A DNA stretch of 64,000 nucleotides from Owenia fusiformis (GCA_903813345.2 CAIIXF020000001.1:18929915-18993914); one strand, 5' to 3'. Numbered from the stretch's first letter, positions 23,222 to 35,477 are shown. Numbers and translations: made by a program. The notes: generated by a model from the sequence alone, not told the origin.

Positions 23222-25712
23222 AAATATGAAAAATTAAAAAACATTGTCTGTTGTCTCTGCACTGGCCTAGCGGCATACCACTAGATGCGTACACTCACAA
23301 ACTACTGCGCCTCTGAGTAATCTAAAATTGTTAGTTGTACTCCATTGAGTACATCATGGACTTCAGATGAGTTAGCAGTCCAATATCATTTTTTTAAATT
23401 TTGGCATTATTTTTCAAAGGAGCACGTAGGTTATCGCAAACAATTTCAGAAGGTTATCTCTTGGATTGTGACTATTTTCTGACAATGAAGACAGCTTTAT
23501 CTTTTAGATCAATTCATTATCTCAAAGAAAATTATATACAGAAGTAATAATAAAGTCAAACAAACTTGGACATATTTAACTGGCAAGCAACCCTTCAACA
23601 CACGGTTTCAAAGATGTTGACCCCATTTTCACCAAAAATAGTTCTTGAAAGAAAAACTTAATTGCTTTAAGATAGTGTTCCCCATGTTATTTCTCCATTG
23701 AAAAATCCCATGCTATCCATTGGTTTCAGTTCATTTTGGTCATCCAAATTCAGTATCTTTAAAGTCCCTGGAGTAATCAACTTTTCCTTTTAGGAAATCG
23801 AACATGTCTCAAAGCATATTCTAATTATGCATTCAACAATATAATAAAAGGTTGGAGTTTTGGTGAAAATTCGCCTTTCCCTTCTCCTTCGGTTGTTTAT
23901 AACTAGACTCGGCGCGCAGAGTATTAAGACATGGTAGAAACTAGTTTGCACTATGTGAAAAGAATTTAAGCCCAGGACTTAATACATTGTGGAATGACCA
24001 TTCTTTTCAGTCGTTCTTTCCTAAAATTAACACTCGATGCTGCACATCTCGTGGAAAGCAATACCTTTAAGAATGTTCATTGCATGGCACTGAGTCCGCT
24101 TTAAATGGTGTGAGATATTATTGATGCATGGCGTCCATGATTTATCCCAGTAGCTCCACCCGGGTAGCTGCAATAATTGTCTGTGTCTGAGGCCTCAGGT
24201 CTGTGTTGACACACAGAGCATCACAGAGCTACTTGTTCTATTGCTGCCATCTTTTTATCGGCTTAAAAACTATGTAGGTTCTAACACGTATATCGGGTCA
24301 TTTTTTAAACTTGATGTACACCCTGGGATGTACACGGTGGTGACGAAGACGTAACGCTAGAATGGTTCGAACTTGTAATATCACAAAAGGAAGACTAATT
24401 TTCCAAAAAAGTAAAGAGGTAGTTTTCTAAATTCAATATGCAATTGCTGTCTTTTGACTTTTCAAACCATAGTATGTTTCTAACTTCAGGTAGCCTGAGT
24501 CTCGAATGCTTTATTTTGTCAAAAAGTCTCATGTACATTTTTGTACAGGGCTTAGTATTTAATAATATGGTTTCTCAGTCCTACATGGAGGTGCAACAAG
24601 TATCATCCGATTATAACTTTGATCCTAATTTTTCACAAATCAGAAAACCATAATCTTGTATCCATATTTCACGCATTGATCGGGATATGAATTCTGAAAG
24701 GATGAAGTGTTCATTCTTATATTCTTGGCGTTTTTAAAGGTATGACTCGTTTTGGGGAACTAAAATTCCAAAATATGTGAATAGTTATGTATTATTCACA
24801 AAAATAATGCCATTTTTATAAAAAGCAAAGACAATTTATTAAGTAACAAAACGTGTTAACACCATTACAATTTAAAAGCATCTTCGCACGCTCTCGGTCG
24901 ACTTCGCTGCGTTCATCCACGAGAGCCGAGTGAACGAAGGTGATTACAAGACACTTCCAAAGCATTTATTTCTTCACGTCTAGAGCGTTTACTCCACGAT
25001 TTCAAATCGTTTACCTGGTGAATGTAAGACATTTTAGTATTTATTTATAATATAAAAAATGAATGTTTTCTGACCCACCCTGACTGTGTATATAAATTTT
25101 ATATACGCAGGGTGGGACAGAAAACATTCATATCTTTATTTGGAAATAAATGTTTTATTAATGCATATATTTTAATATTTTTTATAGAGATGCAAGAATC
25201 ACTTTTGCAATTGTTCATCAAACTTATCATACGCATAAGGTTCTGTTTCACCATAACCATGCTTTGATATTTTGAGGCATATTCTATGGTCTGAGCTCAT
25301 CTATCTGATGGGATATGCATGAATAAAGTCCCATGTTAAGTCAACCGCTAAGGCCTCTAAGTAAAAAGTTTGGTTTCCTCTATTACAAACTAAAATATAC
25401 AAAAGTTAAAACGTGCATAGGTGTTTCTATTAACATATACTGTTTCATGATATGGTCCTTTGATTGCTTATTTTTTAAATTCAAAGTAGTTACTAACATT
25501 TAAAATGTTACTGAAGAAAGCCCATGCCTATACTTATATATCATTGAATGATTCTAAATGAAACTAGAAAATTGATTCCAACACAATTCTTCATTCAAAA
25601 TCATGAAAGTCATCATTATGAGATTGAGAACGTAAGGATATACATCAATAGAATCAATATGAATGGTGATGCATGCGATGAGAAAATGTGCGCTATCGAA
25701 ACTACCTCAACA
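23222..25712. other. Intergenic region without recognised gene
   Basis: AT-rich sequence between the LINE and the tRNA gene. The segment 23686-23770 (cccatgttattt, catgctatccattg, cattttggtcatc) is shared with 36185-36260 and marks a dispersed repeat. A short palindrome, tgtacaccctgggatgtaca, lies at 24313-24332. A cttcg-rich inverted sequence is at 24887-24945, and a longer palindrome is at 25060-25130. The open frame near 24438 shows nothing recognisable. Confidence 0.5.
25060..25130. repeat. 71-bp near-perfect palindrome
   Basis: The left arm runs tgaatgttttctgacccacc then ctg, and the right arm is its inverse (cagggtggga then cagaaaacattca). One arm has a small insertion (actgtg against cg), and the centre is AT-rich (tatataaattttatata). 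It may be a tiny MITE or a fold-back. No coding role is seen. Confidence 0.8.
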
Positions 25713-25794
25713 GACGAGGTGGCCGAGTGGTTAAGGCGATGGACTGCTAATCCATTGTGCTCTGCACGCGTGGGTTCGAATCCCATCCTCGTCG
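25713..25794 (+). tRNA. trnS-GCU: tRNA-Ser (GCT)
   Basis: An 82-nt cloverleaf with acceptor stem GACGAGG pairing with CCTCGTC, then discriminator G. The D-arm begins TGGCCGAGTGGTTAAGG (box A) and the anticodon loop is CTGCTAA with anticodon GCT at 25746-25748. It has the long variable arm expected of tRNA-Ser, and TGGGTTCGAATCCCA forms the T-arm (box B). A TTTTTT pol III terminator follows at about 25800. No intron. CCA is not encoded, as expected for a nuclear eukaryotic gene. Confidence 0.97.
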
Positions 25795-27119
25795 ACTAGT
25801 TTTTTATTTTTACAAACTATTATGGCAAGCCAATATGCAGGTAGGTGTCAAGGAAATGGGCCCTTAGCATGCTACCGTAATGAAACTTTGTCAACTTTTG
25901 CATAGACGCCTGTACTCATTAGGTATCTTCGCCATATGACTCCTGATTCAGTCAAAACCTTGTCTACTTTCAAAATGGTCGCCATTTTTGTTGAAAGAAA
26001 TCCACTTTTTATCTCTGCCTGTCAACAAGTGGCACACTTTGAAACCTCTTTACGGTAGGATTCCTGTTTTAGTTATTTTTGTACAACATCAATATAGAAC
26101 CCCTCCCCCTATGACTCCCAGGTCAAAGCTTGCCTATTTTCAAATTGGCTGCCATTTTTGTCGTTCAATTTTGTAAAAAAGATCGGTAAAAAGGCAGGAT
26201 CTGCTTTTTTATTTTTGGATTTTATATCCTAAAATGGCTTGTCTATGATGTCTTGTCTACAGGTTTCAAGCCAAACCATTGATGGATCGATCTGAAATTT
26301 TTAGGGATGTTTCCTGGCATAAAACTTTACAAATTAATAATTTTGGGCCATTTTGGGTATTCTATCCCAAAATTGTATCTGTTAAGTCTACACGTTTTGA
26401 GCCAAACGATTTCACTGATTAATCTGAAACTTTCAGGGATTTCTTGACATAAAAGTCTACAAATGCTTAGGTCTTTGGACATTCTGGATAATTTTTAGGT
26501 TGCGTTTGTGTCTTCTTATCCAGACGAGTAAAGTGACAACTCCATGTGGGTCCAGTACCCACGGTACTATTTGTTCGCTTACCAGTTCGTTACAGTGTTA
26601 TGTTAGTGGTCAAGTATGTTTGATTCACTCATAAATTATTGGTGTATTTTATCATATTCACCTCTCATCCCTTGCTACCAGACAATCTGGTGAGACTCCC
26701 CTGAATAGGGGACTCAGTGAGAAATCACGAGCAGGATGATTCAAAGATGTCGCTGACAGTAAATATATTTTACAAGCAAGTAATAGGCCTATTATTCAAG
26801 TTCTCATATCTTGTCAAGTCAATGTTTCTCCATTTGAAATATTTGAAAGGCTAGAATCATCCTTGTGAATAGATTGCTTTGTATAGTAGTAGTATATTCC
26901 ATTGACTGGAAACCATACAAACCAAGAGCTGTCATAGAACGATGATGGATGACTCCATGCCCCTCCCCCTCACTAACTAGGCTCAGCTCATTATTACTAA
27001 ACATGTTATCAACACACCCGGATCGCTTTAATGTTTAATTTACTGCCAGTGATTATTAGGGATATCATCTCAGTGGCATTGCGGTCTACAGACGTCTGTG
27101 TTGCCTTCAGGACTTGATC
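25795..27119. other. Region between tRNA-Ser and the GBX-like gene
   Basis: Contains diverged tandem or paralogous segments (gccatttttgttgaaag at about 25981 and gccatttttgtcgttcaa at about 26151; gagccaaacgatttcactgatt echoing caagccaaaccattgatgg). The last few hundred bases presumably contain the GBX promoter, but no clear TATA box was identified. Confidence 0.35.
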
Positions 27120-30100
27120 ATGCTGCAGGGGACTCGGTTCACGACAGGGCTATTACCCCCAACTTTAATACCAACTACAGGAGAGGTAGTGCAAGTACCC
27201 GGGCCATATGGAGGATATGTCTTCAGTCAAATGGCTTCACAACAACCAACGAACTATATGCAGTCTAACTTAGTCAGATTCCCAATGTGGCCCACGGAAC
27301 AAATAGGATTACGGAACCCAAGTGGAAAGAAAGTAACAGTTACACCATTACCAGGACCTTTGATTCCAACCGGGGCTTTAATCAGACAAACTTTACCAGG
27401 ACAAGAGATCCAAAATTGCAACAAATCTGTATATAACCCATATGAAATTGACAGGAATACAGAAAATGCAAAACCAGATGACCAAGAGGGTAAAGACAGT
27501 CAGGAAGAAACGATTGGACCTGAAGAAGATGATCAAAACAAAGCAGTTGAAGATGAACACACTACAGGTACTTCTAATTGCCCAGATACAAAAGTAATTG
27601 AAGTTTTCAATTTCATATAAAGCAACTACAAATAGAATCAACTATACTGTAGAATACTTCATGGAAAACGAGGCTAAATAAAATATTCATACTGGAGGTA
27701 GAATGTAAGCAATTAAAGATAAAAATTCGATTAATTACTTTTTCTACATAAAATCCTCTCGTAGTCTTGAAATATAAGAGTCGATGAAACGGTGAGTGAG
27801 TATGAATTTCAAATTTCAGACTCTTGAGAGTTCCCTTACAATTAGTAATGTGTATATATGTATACCATGGCTTGTCATTGATACGTTACGTTGCCATGGT
27901 AACTAATTGAAATTCGGTGATGAAACTGCGTATCCATGTCAGAGTTGGTGACAGACATAGAGTTAATTGTCAATTTGAAACATATATTCCCAATTACGAG
28001 ATCTCTTCAACCCTAACGTATATCATTAATATTACTCTAGGATATGTTTCATATGCATCTAAAATGATACTTTTTAGTTATCCCAAACAAAATCCCTATT
28101 AACATGAAAAATTCAAAACTGCTGAATTTATTCATTCTTTTCAGGACATCGTTGTCTTGCGGTAAATGTGTGTTTTATGTCAACTTAAAACGGAACTTTT
28201 AATATGACCCTATTCCATTTCTATTTACCGACTTTGTTTTGTTTAATGACAATCGTGAGGTACATGATCTGTATATTATCTGTCAATATCAGGTCTTCAT
28301 GTGGCGCACCGACCAACGTTAGATATATGACACCAGCCAAATAATTGCCACGTACTGTATATAGTACACCATTTTTATTTTGTTTTGTATAAAGTCAGGC
28401 CCGTAAGACACTTTTCTCCAAGGGGGGTGCGGTTTTAACTAAAGAGAAAATAAAATTGTCAATTTTTTGACGCGTAAACCAAATTGCGTGAGTCAAGGGG
28501 GGGGGGGGGTCGGTTACTCCCTATATTTTGTAGTATTTTATTGTTTTCGTATTGTTTTTAGATTAAATATTGTATGTCCAAGCCCGAGAACTTTTACCAG
28601 TTCAAGATCACATTCAGTGATTTCTGGATCCTTTCAAGGTGTTTTAATTGAAATAGAATCTATTTATAAGAAATTCAGATTTTTTCAATCATTTTCATCT
28701 AAGGGGGCAGTAAGGAAAATTTTACAAATTCAAGATGCTGTCTGGTTAATTCTGAGCACTTTTAATGTGTTTGAGTAAATTAATGCTTTAGTTTTTGGGG
28801 TGGGCTGCCAGAAATTTTTATGTTTTTATGATTTCATTATGTCACTTGGTGACTTCTAGGCACTTTTAAAGTGTTTAAAATTAACGAACGCAACTTCCAA
28901 ACTTGTGAGGAGTGATCCACTCACCCTAAAACATTTTACACTTTTGAGATGTCATTTGGTGCTTTCTGGACACTTAAAGTGAATGAGTTAATAAGAAAAT
29001 GTGAATTTTTTTTCAAATTCTTTTTGTCAAAGAGAATGAGAGGGTGAAGTGGGGTGGAGTGCCAGATCAGAGGGGGAGCAAGGGGTTGTCCCCAAGAAAC
29101 AATGACCATATCAAGGTGCCATTTGATGATGTCTGGGCACTTCAAAAATGTCTGAGACAATACAGGAAATTCAGAATTTTCTCAATAGTTTTGTGGGGGA
29201 TGTGAGGGGTGGCCAACTCTTCTAGAAATTCTTACAATTTTAAGATGATATTTGGTGCTTCTGGGCACTTTTAAAGTGTATGAGTCAATCGAAAAAAATT
29301 GAAAAAAAATTACATTTTTTTCAATTTTTGGGGGTGTCAAAGGGGGATGCAAGAGAGGGAGGTGGGATTAGGGTGCAAGAGGGGAAGCAAGTGTTTGTCC
29401 CCCATATCTGTCCCCAGAAACATTGACCATCAAGGTGCTATTTGATGAAGTCTGGGCACTTTAAAAGTGTCTGAGACAATGCATGAAATAAATTCAGAAT
29501 TTTTGTCAATTGTTTTGGTGGGGGATGTGAGGGGTGGCCTACTTCCCTGGAAAATTTTACAATTTTAAGATGCTATTTGGTGCTTTCTGGGCACTTTCGA
29601 ATCGTATGACTCAATAAAAAATTTGAAAAAATCACAATATTTTGGGGATGTCAAAGGGGGAGGGGTGCCAGAGGGGGAGGTGGGGTGGGGATGCAAAAGT
29701 GCGAGTAAGTGTTTGTCTCCCAGAATCATTGACTATATCAAGGAGCTATTTGATGATGTCTGGACACTTTACATGTGTCTGAGATGATACCTAAAATAAA
29801 TTCAGAACTTTTCAATTGTTTTGTTTTGGGTGTGAGGGGTGGTCTACTCCCCCTAGAAAATTTTACAATTTAAAACGCTATATAGTGCTCTCTGGGCACT
29901 TTCAAAGTGTATGAGTCAATTAAAAAATTGAGAAAATCACAATTCTTTTCAATTTTTGGAGGGGTGTCAAGGGGGGCGAGGGTGCCAGAGGGGGAGGTGG
30001 GGTGGGATGGGGATCCCGATGGAGAGCAAGTGTTAGTCCCCCAGAAACATTGACTATATCAAGGACCTATGTGATGATGTCTGGGCACTTGGGCATTTTA

Positions 30101-32968
30101 AAAGTGTCTCAGACAATACATAAAATAAATTCAGAACTTTTCCATTGTATTGAGGGGGTGTGAGGGGTGGCCCACTCTAGAAAATTTTACAATTTTAAGA
30201 TGCTATTTGATGCTTTCTGGGCACTTTAAAAGTGTATGAGATGATGAAAAAAAATTACAAAAAAATAAAATTTCAAATTTTTTTTTTACATTTTTTAAAT
30301 TTTTTTTGGGGGTGTCAAAGGGGGGTGCGGTCGCACCCATCGCACCCCCCCATCTGACGGGCCTGTAAAGTGAATGAAATATTAAAGTTTCATTTAAAAT
30401 TAAATAATATACTTGAGTAATAAGATCAATCATTGTCAGACAGGGATTTTTTGTTACTTATTTTATCCACCTCAGAATATTTTGTTTAAAAACCGAATTT
30501 CGAGGCGAATAACGATCCCTCTAAGATCAACTACACATTTCTGGGTAACCAAATCATTGGGTTGGATGTAAAAACAAACAAAATGAAAAATGACGCTGTG
30601 ATGAAACATGTGTTCACTTTCGATTGTGGTGTGAATAACAAAATAGAGCTAGTAGATATAGCAAGTAAGTCAGTGAATAAATCAGAAACCACGAAGAGAA
30701 AAATTGGGAAGATAGACGCGAGGCCGTCATGAAATAACATGAAACAATATTTATCCCATGTGATGCTCATATTGACCATGTTGACTCGCAATTCAATACA
30801 ACCCAAAACAAAATACAAGTGTGTTATACGAGTTCTTCAAGGCAGAATCAAAGGTAGAGAGTGACGACATTCAAAAATAATGTCGTGTTGATACACACAA
30901 ATTAAATGTTGAAATTTTTAAGTTTTCATGGAATATTAGGTGTGAATTTTGGGGATGTAAGAAATCAAAAGGAGTGATTATGATTATATTTTTTTATTCT
31001 AAAATTGAAACTTTTTAGACAGTTTGCTGGCCTGATCTGAGACACGTTATGTATAAGAAAATGTTCGAAAATGGTCATATTTTATAATGAGGAGTGGCTT
31101 AAATGTCGATTTTGTCAAACTCGTATTCCATCCCACATGTGACACCTAGTTCTCAACTAGTTCTCAAATCGTCCTATCATATCCACGCCCGTAAAACGGA
31201 CAAAATGAGTGAGTGGTACGATTTCTGCAAGAAAAAATATTTTTACTAAAGTTCAATCGCAAAATGAATAGGTGCATGGTATGGTCAAATAGTGTCAAAT
31301 CTGTCTTCTATGATTTCTCTTCTTCTAAGTTGTGGCACGAAACCTCCCAATATACGATGCTAGTTCGCACGTTCATAAAATCTTCTATTCTGTACATGAA
31401 CCTACTAAAAACGAGTAGATCTATTTTGATATCCTATTATGAACTTTTATTAGACCCCATCAAAATATTCATGTCGACCAACCCTACATTCACACCGAGC
31501 TAGTTTTCACTACGTTCTCGAAAACTAAGAACGAATTGGACGTACTTAGAACCGTTTGAGGTGTAGTTACAAACTTCGTGTAGGTCTTCCAGAACTTAGA
31601 CCATGCTCAAAGTTTTCTAATTGTCGTCACGTTCTGCAATCAGAAAGAATGACAACGTAATTAACTCTTAGACGAACTGGACGTAAGACTATACTATAAA
31701 CGAAACTGTCAATTAGGTTAATGATTCGATAACATATTGGGACGTATTGAGAACGAGGTAGAACTAATTTGCAACGGGTTTAAACTAATTGAGGACGTAT
31801 TAAAGACTGCGTATGAGCGAAAAAATAGCTATCACACCAAACTACTGCGTTCTTGATCTTGAGTGCGAATGGAATGAACGTAGCTGCAACTTTCTACGGT
31901 CTATCTACGGACTTTATGCACGTGCTCGGACGAGGTGCGCGTTAACGACGGTGTGCAATCGAATATCAGTGGCAACAAGTAAGCTTATGCACACCGACAT
32001 GGTGCAACCTTAACGAAATAAACTGCGAATGAGATGAACGTGTTGAAGACTGTTTATGAACGAATACTAGTAGTCTAGAAGTAGCTAATTATCTTAGACA
32101 TAGTACCCGACCACAGCCACATTTAGCCAGTTTCTGTAGCTATGGAAAGAACGGTTAAGAACTAGCCTAGTTTGGTGTGATGGGGGGAGGGTTAGAACAA
32201 GAAGTCCATGAAGTTAATAAAAATACCGAAATTTTTACGTCCAATTCGTTCGCATACGTTAAAAAAGTCAAGGACGTAGTGAGAACATTGTTCCTTGGGA
32301 GACAATGGCCGCTAGAATATTTTGTGAATTTTGGAGCACCTTCCCGTCAGAGCACGTCCATGCAATTCGTATACGACCGTATTAAAAGAAACAAGGAAAC
32401 ATATGAATTCTCTCTTTAACAACATTATTATTATTTTTTAGAATCTTCAAGTTACCCACAAGAACCTGCTAGTTCAGCAACGGGCATCGCAGGTGACGAT
32501 ACAATTACGTCTCCGCGAAACAGTTCCCAGCATGTCTCATTCAATCCATCTGTCCTCGATACGCGGGTCCCCCACGGTCAAATGGACGTAGATGATGAAC
32601 CGGAGGACTATGATGACGATGACGCCAAAGTAGATAGTAAATCTAGGAGAAAAAGGACTGCATTTTCCAGTGAACAACTCATGGAATTAGAAAACGAATT
32701 CCAATACAAGAAGTACCTTTCTCTACAAGAACGTTGCCATTTGGCTAAGACACTAAAACTCAGCGAGGTGCAGGTAAAAATCTGGTTCCAAAACAGGAGA
32801 GCAAAATGGAAGAGGGTTAAAGCCGGAAGTTCACAAAATAGAGCGCCATCTTTACCACAGAGGAATGGCAACACTCCGCAGACGACCAATTGTAACAAAC
32901 CTAAGATAATTGTTCCAATACCCGTCCATGCTAACAGAATGACAGCAAGAAATGCTAAATTATTTTAG
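27120..32968 (+). CDS. Gbx: GBX-like homeobox transcription factor, two exons, 324 residues
   Basis: GBX proteins are nuclear DNA-binding factors that pattern the anterior nervous system. Exon 1 is 27120-27567 and exon 2 is 32442-32968. The split codon (G + AA) keeps the frame, and the stop is TAG at 32966-32968. The homeodomain occupies residues 217-276, starts [13 protein letters not shown] and contains [13 protein letters not shown] with W48, F49, N51 and R53 in place. The following KAG and the C-terminal motif [14 protein letters not shown] are characteristic of GBX. An acidic stretch ([13 protein letters not shown]) precedes the homeodomain. ATG 27120 is the first in-frame ATG after the stop at 27057. 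Odd points: I see no FSIDSLIG-type repressor (EH1) motif at the N-terminus, and the homeodomain has several changes from the usual GBX ([18 protein letters not shown]). This could be a divergent paralogue, or further 5' exons could exist. The single intron before the homeodomain fits the family. Confidence 0.88.
28396..30365. mobile_element. 1.97-kb element with CAGGCCCGT ends and an internal ~310-bp satellite
   Basis: The left end CAGGCCCGTAAGAC and right end ACGGGCCTG are inverted. TAAAGT flanks both sides (28390-28395 and 30366-30371), a 6-bp target duplication. Inside are about five diverged tandem units with period about 305-325 bp. Each contains a block like ttttacaattttaagatgct, a tttctgggcactttnaaagtgtatgagt block and a G-rich block such as aggggtggcc or ggggtgtcaaagggggg. 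A strong G/C hairpin (ggtgcggtcgcaccc, then cgcacccccc) precedes the right end. It lies in the GBX intron, on no coding sequence. Short related pieces occur at 17530-17640 and 45468-45592. Confidence 0.8.
31490..32300. other. CpG-rich segment of GBX intron with repeated GGACGTA
   Basis: Compared with the CpG-poor flanks, this stretch is dense in acg and cgt. GGACGTA occurs at about 31546, 31679, 31741, 31794 and 32273, and GAACGA or GACGAA strings alternate with them. It ends about 150 bp before the homeobox exon. It could be an old tandem repeat or an intronic regulatory region. No open frame here looks coding. Confidence 0.35.
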
Positions 32969-33013
32969 AAACGTGTCTACTTGGAATAATTTGGACATTT
33001 TATAAACGACATT

Positions 33014-33056
33014 CTAGTTGAAAGCCCATGATTGCACCATGGGTTTTCAACTATCT
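33014..33056. repeat. Hairpin just downstream of the GBX stop, with a second copy of one arm
   Basis: The arm agttgaaagcccatg pairs with catgggttttcaact. The left arm repeats at 33059-33076 (ttgaaagcccatgattgca). A similar hairpin with the same core (gtcatgggctttt and aaaacccatgac) is at 18548-18569. It would lie in the GBX 3' UTR if transcribed. Confidence 0.6.
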
Positions 33057-33164
33057 AATTGAAAGCCCATGATTGCACACACTCCCCTCCAAACATTTGG
33101 CAATTCCGACTTTCTAATGAATAGCGGTTTTAAAGCTAATGATTTGTAATTTTTTCCTCAATTA

Positions 33165-34256
33165 CGAGGGGTGATCCAAAAGTCTTGGACGCCCCGCTCT
33201 AACTTTGCTATTTTTTAATATAATTACATGAAACTTTCAGATAATAAAGATCAACATCTTAACAACTTTGTGTATAAGTTTCAACAGAAAATAATATATT
33301 TTAGCTACTTTTCTAAATCTTTATGATACCGGGTCCTTGCTACCCGGAACGGTATTTCTATATAGAAAATCATGTCACAACTGTTATAATATGGCAAATA
33401 CTTTAGGTGCAGGTGCACAACCTAACACCAGTCATGATATGAGAGAATTTCCGATTTTCAGTCTGAGTGTCATCTGCCATCATCATCTTCACATATTAAG
33501 ACCTACTTTTCAACATATTTTCAACGAATTTGAACACATTTTTCAAACCGCTTTACCGATGATTGAAAGACATTTATGAAACCGCCATTGCTTATGTGAT
33601 ACAAATGCTGCTGGAGTGCCACTCTGAGCCTCATCCAATGAGTAAAAAACATTTTCTTTCAACCCTCCTTTCAACTTGGAGAAAAGAAAGAAAATCACAC
33701 TGAGCCGTATCTAGACTGTATCATGCCTATGGTAGTTGCTCAAGGTCAATAATAGTGAAAATATATTGTATTATTCTTTGTTTCACTTTGATTTTTTCTT
33801 TCATGTTCTGCATTTCAGCCATCTTGGAGCGAAAATGATACCAGAATGAGGGTTGATTGTCTGTTGTCGTTTTCTTAGAACTTGATATATATGGCCATTG
33901 TCATATGTGGCATTATGATTAAAACACAATTAATTGGTTGCCTAGTAACAAAGGAAGTAACCTAACATGGTCTAACATTCAAAATTTAAGGAAAGATAGT
34001 GGTTACGACTTGCAAAACAAGTCAAATAGCGGCAACATTTAAGGCTGAAAGTTGCCATGTGCGAATACCGTTCCGGGTGGCAGGGTCACTATATTAATAT
34101 CTATCGAGAAAACTACATAAAATATATCATTTCACCATGAAATTAATACACAAAATAGTTAGGTTGTTGGTCTTTATTATTAGAAAGTTTAAAGTAATTT
34201 TATCAAAAACCCCAAAAATTAGAGCAGGGCGTCCAAGAATTTTGGATCACCCCTCG
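33165..34256. mobile_element. Non-autonomous mariner-like element, 1.09 kb, long TIRs
   Basis: Flanked by TA at 33163-33164 and 34257-34258. Both ends begin CGAGGGGTGATCCAAAA. The inverted similarity extends inward about 190 bp with mismatches, to the inverted pair acccggaacggtatt (near 33342) and aataccgttccgggt (near 34066). The TIR and TA duplication fit mariner/Tc1. No intact transposase frame is present. The interior frame at 33337-33579 shows no recognisable domain. Confidence 0.85.
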
Positions 34257-35208
34257 TACAATAGCAAGGTGCATTTTCGAAAATCGCAAAACTTTCTGAG
34301 GGTTGGTTGTTGTCCTTTTGGTTAATATGAAAATTTGCCTGATGTAATTCCTCATTTACTTCCAACGTTGACTGTGTTCCAGATGATGGAACTGTGAATT
34401 TTTCAAAGTCAGGTGGTTTCGTATTTTAACACTCATTATCCGACACGTTTTTACAATATACATAAACTCATCTTTATTGACAATTCAAATCCCATAGATT
34501 TCTCTTCGAGAAATTGATGTGTTTACGTCGAACTAGATTGGGGTTCAAACTTGAAAAAATCACGACATTCTTGATTGTAGGTTATGTCGAATTTTCGGTA
34601 CTTTTTCCATAATGAATTTGGACAGACTGTATTCATACACTTCGACATATGATCAAGATATCTCAGTTTATTTTCTGAAAATATTTAGGAAAGGGAAGCA
34701 GTACCACGATTCTTCTTGACTAGTTCCAACATTTCACCATCGCCATCTCTTTTCTTCCTTTTAGTGCACGTGGAAATTGAAATTATGATGTAAATGCAAC
34801 AAAATACAAAATGCGTCTCGTTGCATTTATCATGCAATGTGTATAATTATTATTGTTAGTACCTCAGTGTAAATACTCGCATCTGATTGGTCAATTAGCG
34901 GTCAACATTTTTGCCTGTACCTCACCTGTGCATCATGGGATATCATATTATTGACCGCTTATGTTACTGTAGCTTACTACACTTGCAAGGAGGATTGGAA
35001 GCCAGGGTTCCAACTCAATATTCTTTAATCTCCACGCATGCGTCATTTGCTATTCGTGTCTGTATAATTTGTACAACTGCATGGAGAATGACCCGATACT
35101 CTCCAACAAAGCTATCGCTAGGTGATTGTTTTGCAGAATATCGGTGTTGCATTCTGGGAGCCAATCCTCCTTGCTACACTTGTGAATTATGGGGAATATG
35201 ACGTCATA

Positions 35209-35324
35209 ATGTTTACAGTAGACGGACATTTCATAAACGTTGATGAAAGTGATATTCTGACTTTGCTAGACGACAAGTATAGCAAAAATACAAAAAGAAA
35301 CGAAAAATTAACATTAATTTACTA
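35209..35324 (+). CDS. Possible first exon of a Crypton-like tyrosine-recombinase gene (fragment)
   Basis: Starting at ATG 35209, 38 codons run into a consensus donor (TACTA followed by GTGAGT, 35325). The peptide contains DESDILTLLDDKYSKNTKR. This resembles the N-terminal motif (LLDEKDSKNTKK type) seen in Crypton/DUF3504-related recombinase proteins. I find no downstream exon with recombinase motifs before 41 kb, so the gene is either a remnant or misread. The match rests on a short segment recognised from memory of the family. Confidence 0.3.
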
Positions 35325-35477
35325 GTGAGTACGCAGTTATGTGCCAACAACAGAGAGTTTAACTACCACTGTCTTCAAAATTATTGCTGGCGTGGTTCGG
35401 AGAAAAGATTGTGAAATGAAGCCATGATTGATGACTGTCGTCTATATGTGTATTATAAGTTTCTTCTGACTAACAAA

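Noticed and set aside
21639-23294. Short frames on either strand across 21639-23294
   Set aside because: Shadows of the LINE frame on 19751-23221.
25548-25799. 83-codon frame over the tRNA gene
   Set aside because: Reads through tRNA-Ser. The tRNA structure explains the sequence.
27114-27119. TTG at 27114 as GBX start
   Set aside because: Eukaryotic nuclear genes rarely start at TTG. ATG 27120 is two codons later.
34911-35201. 96-codon frame upstream of the Crypton-like exon
   Set aside because: Covers the dispersed ggagccaatcctccttg repeat. No protein similarity recognised.
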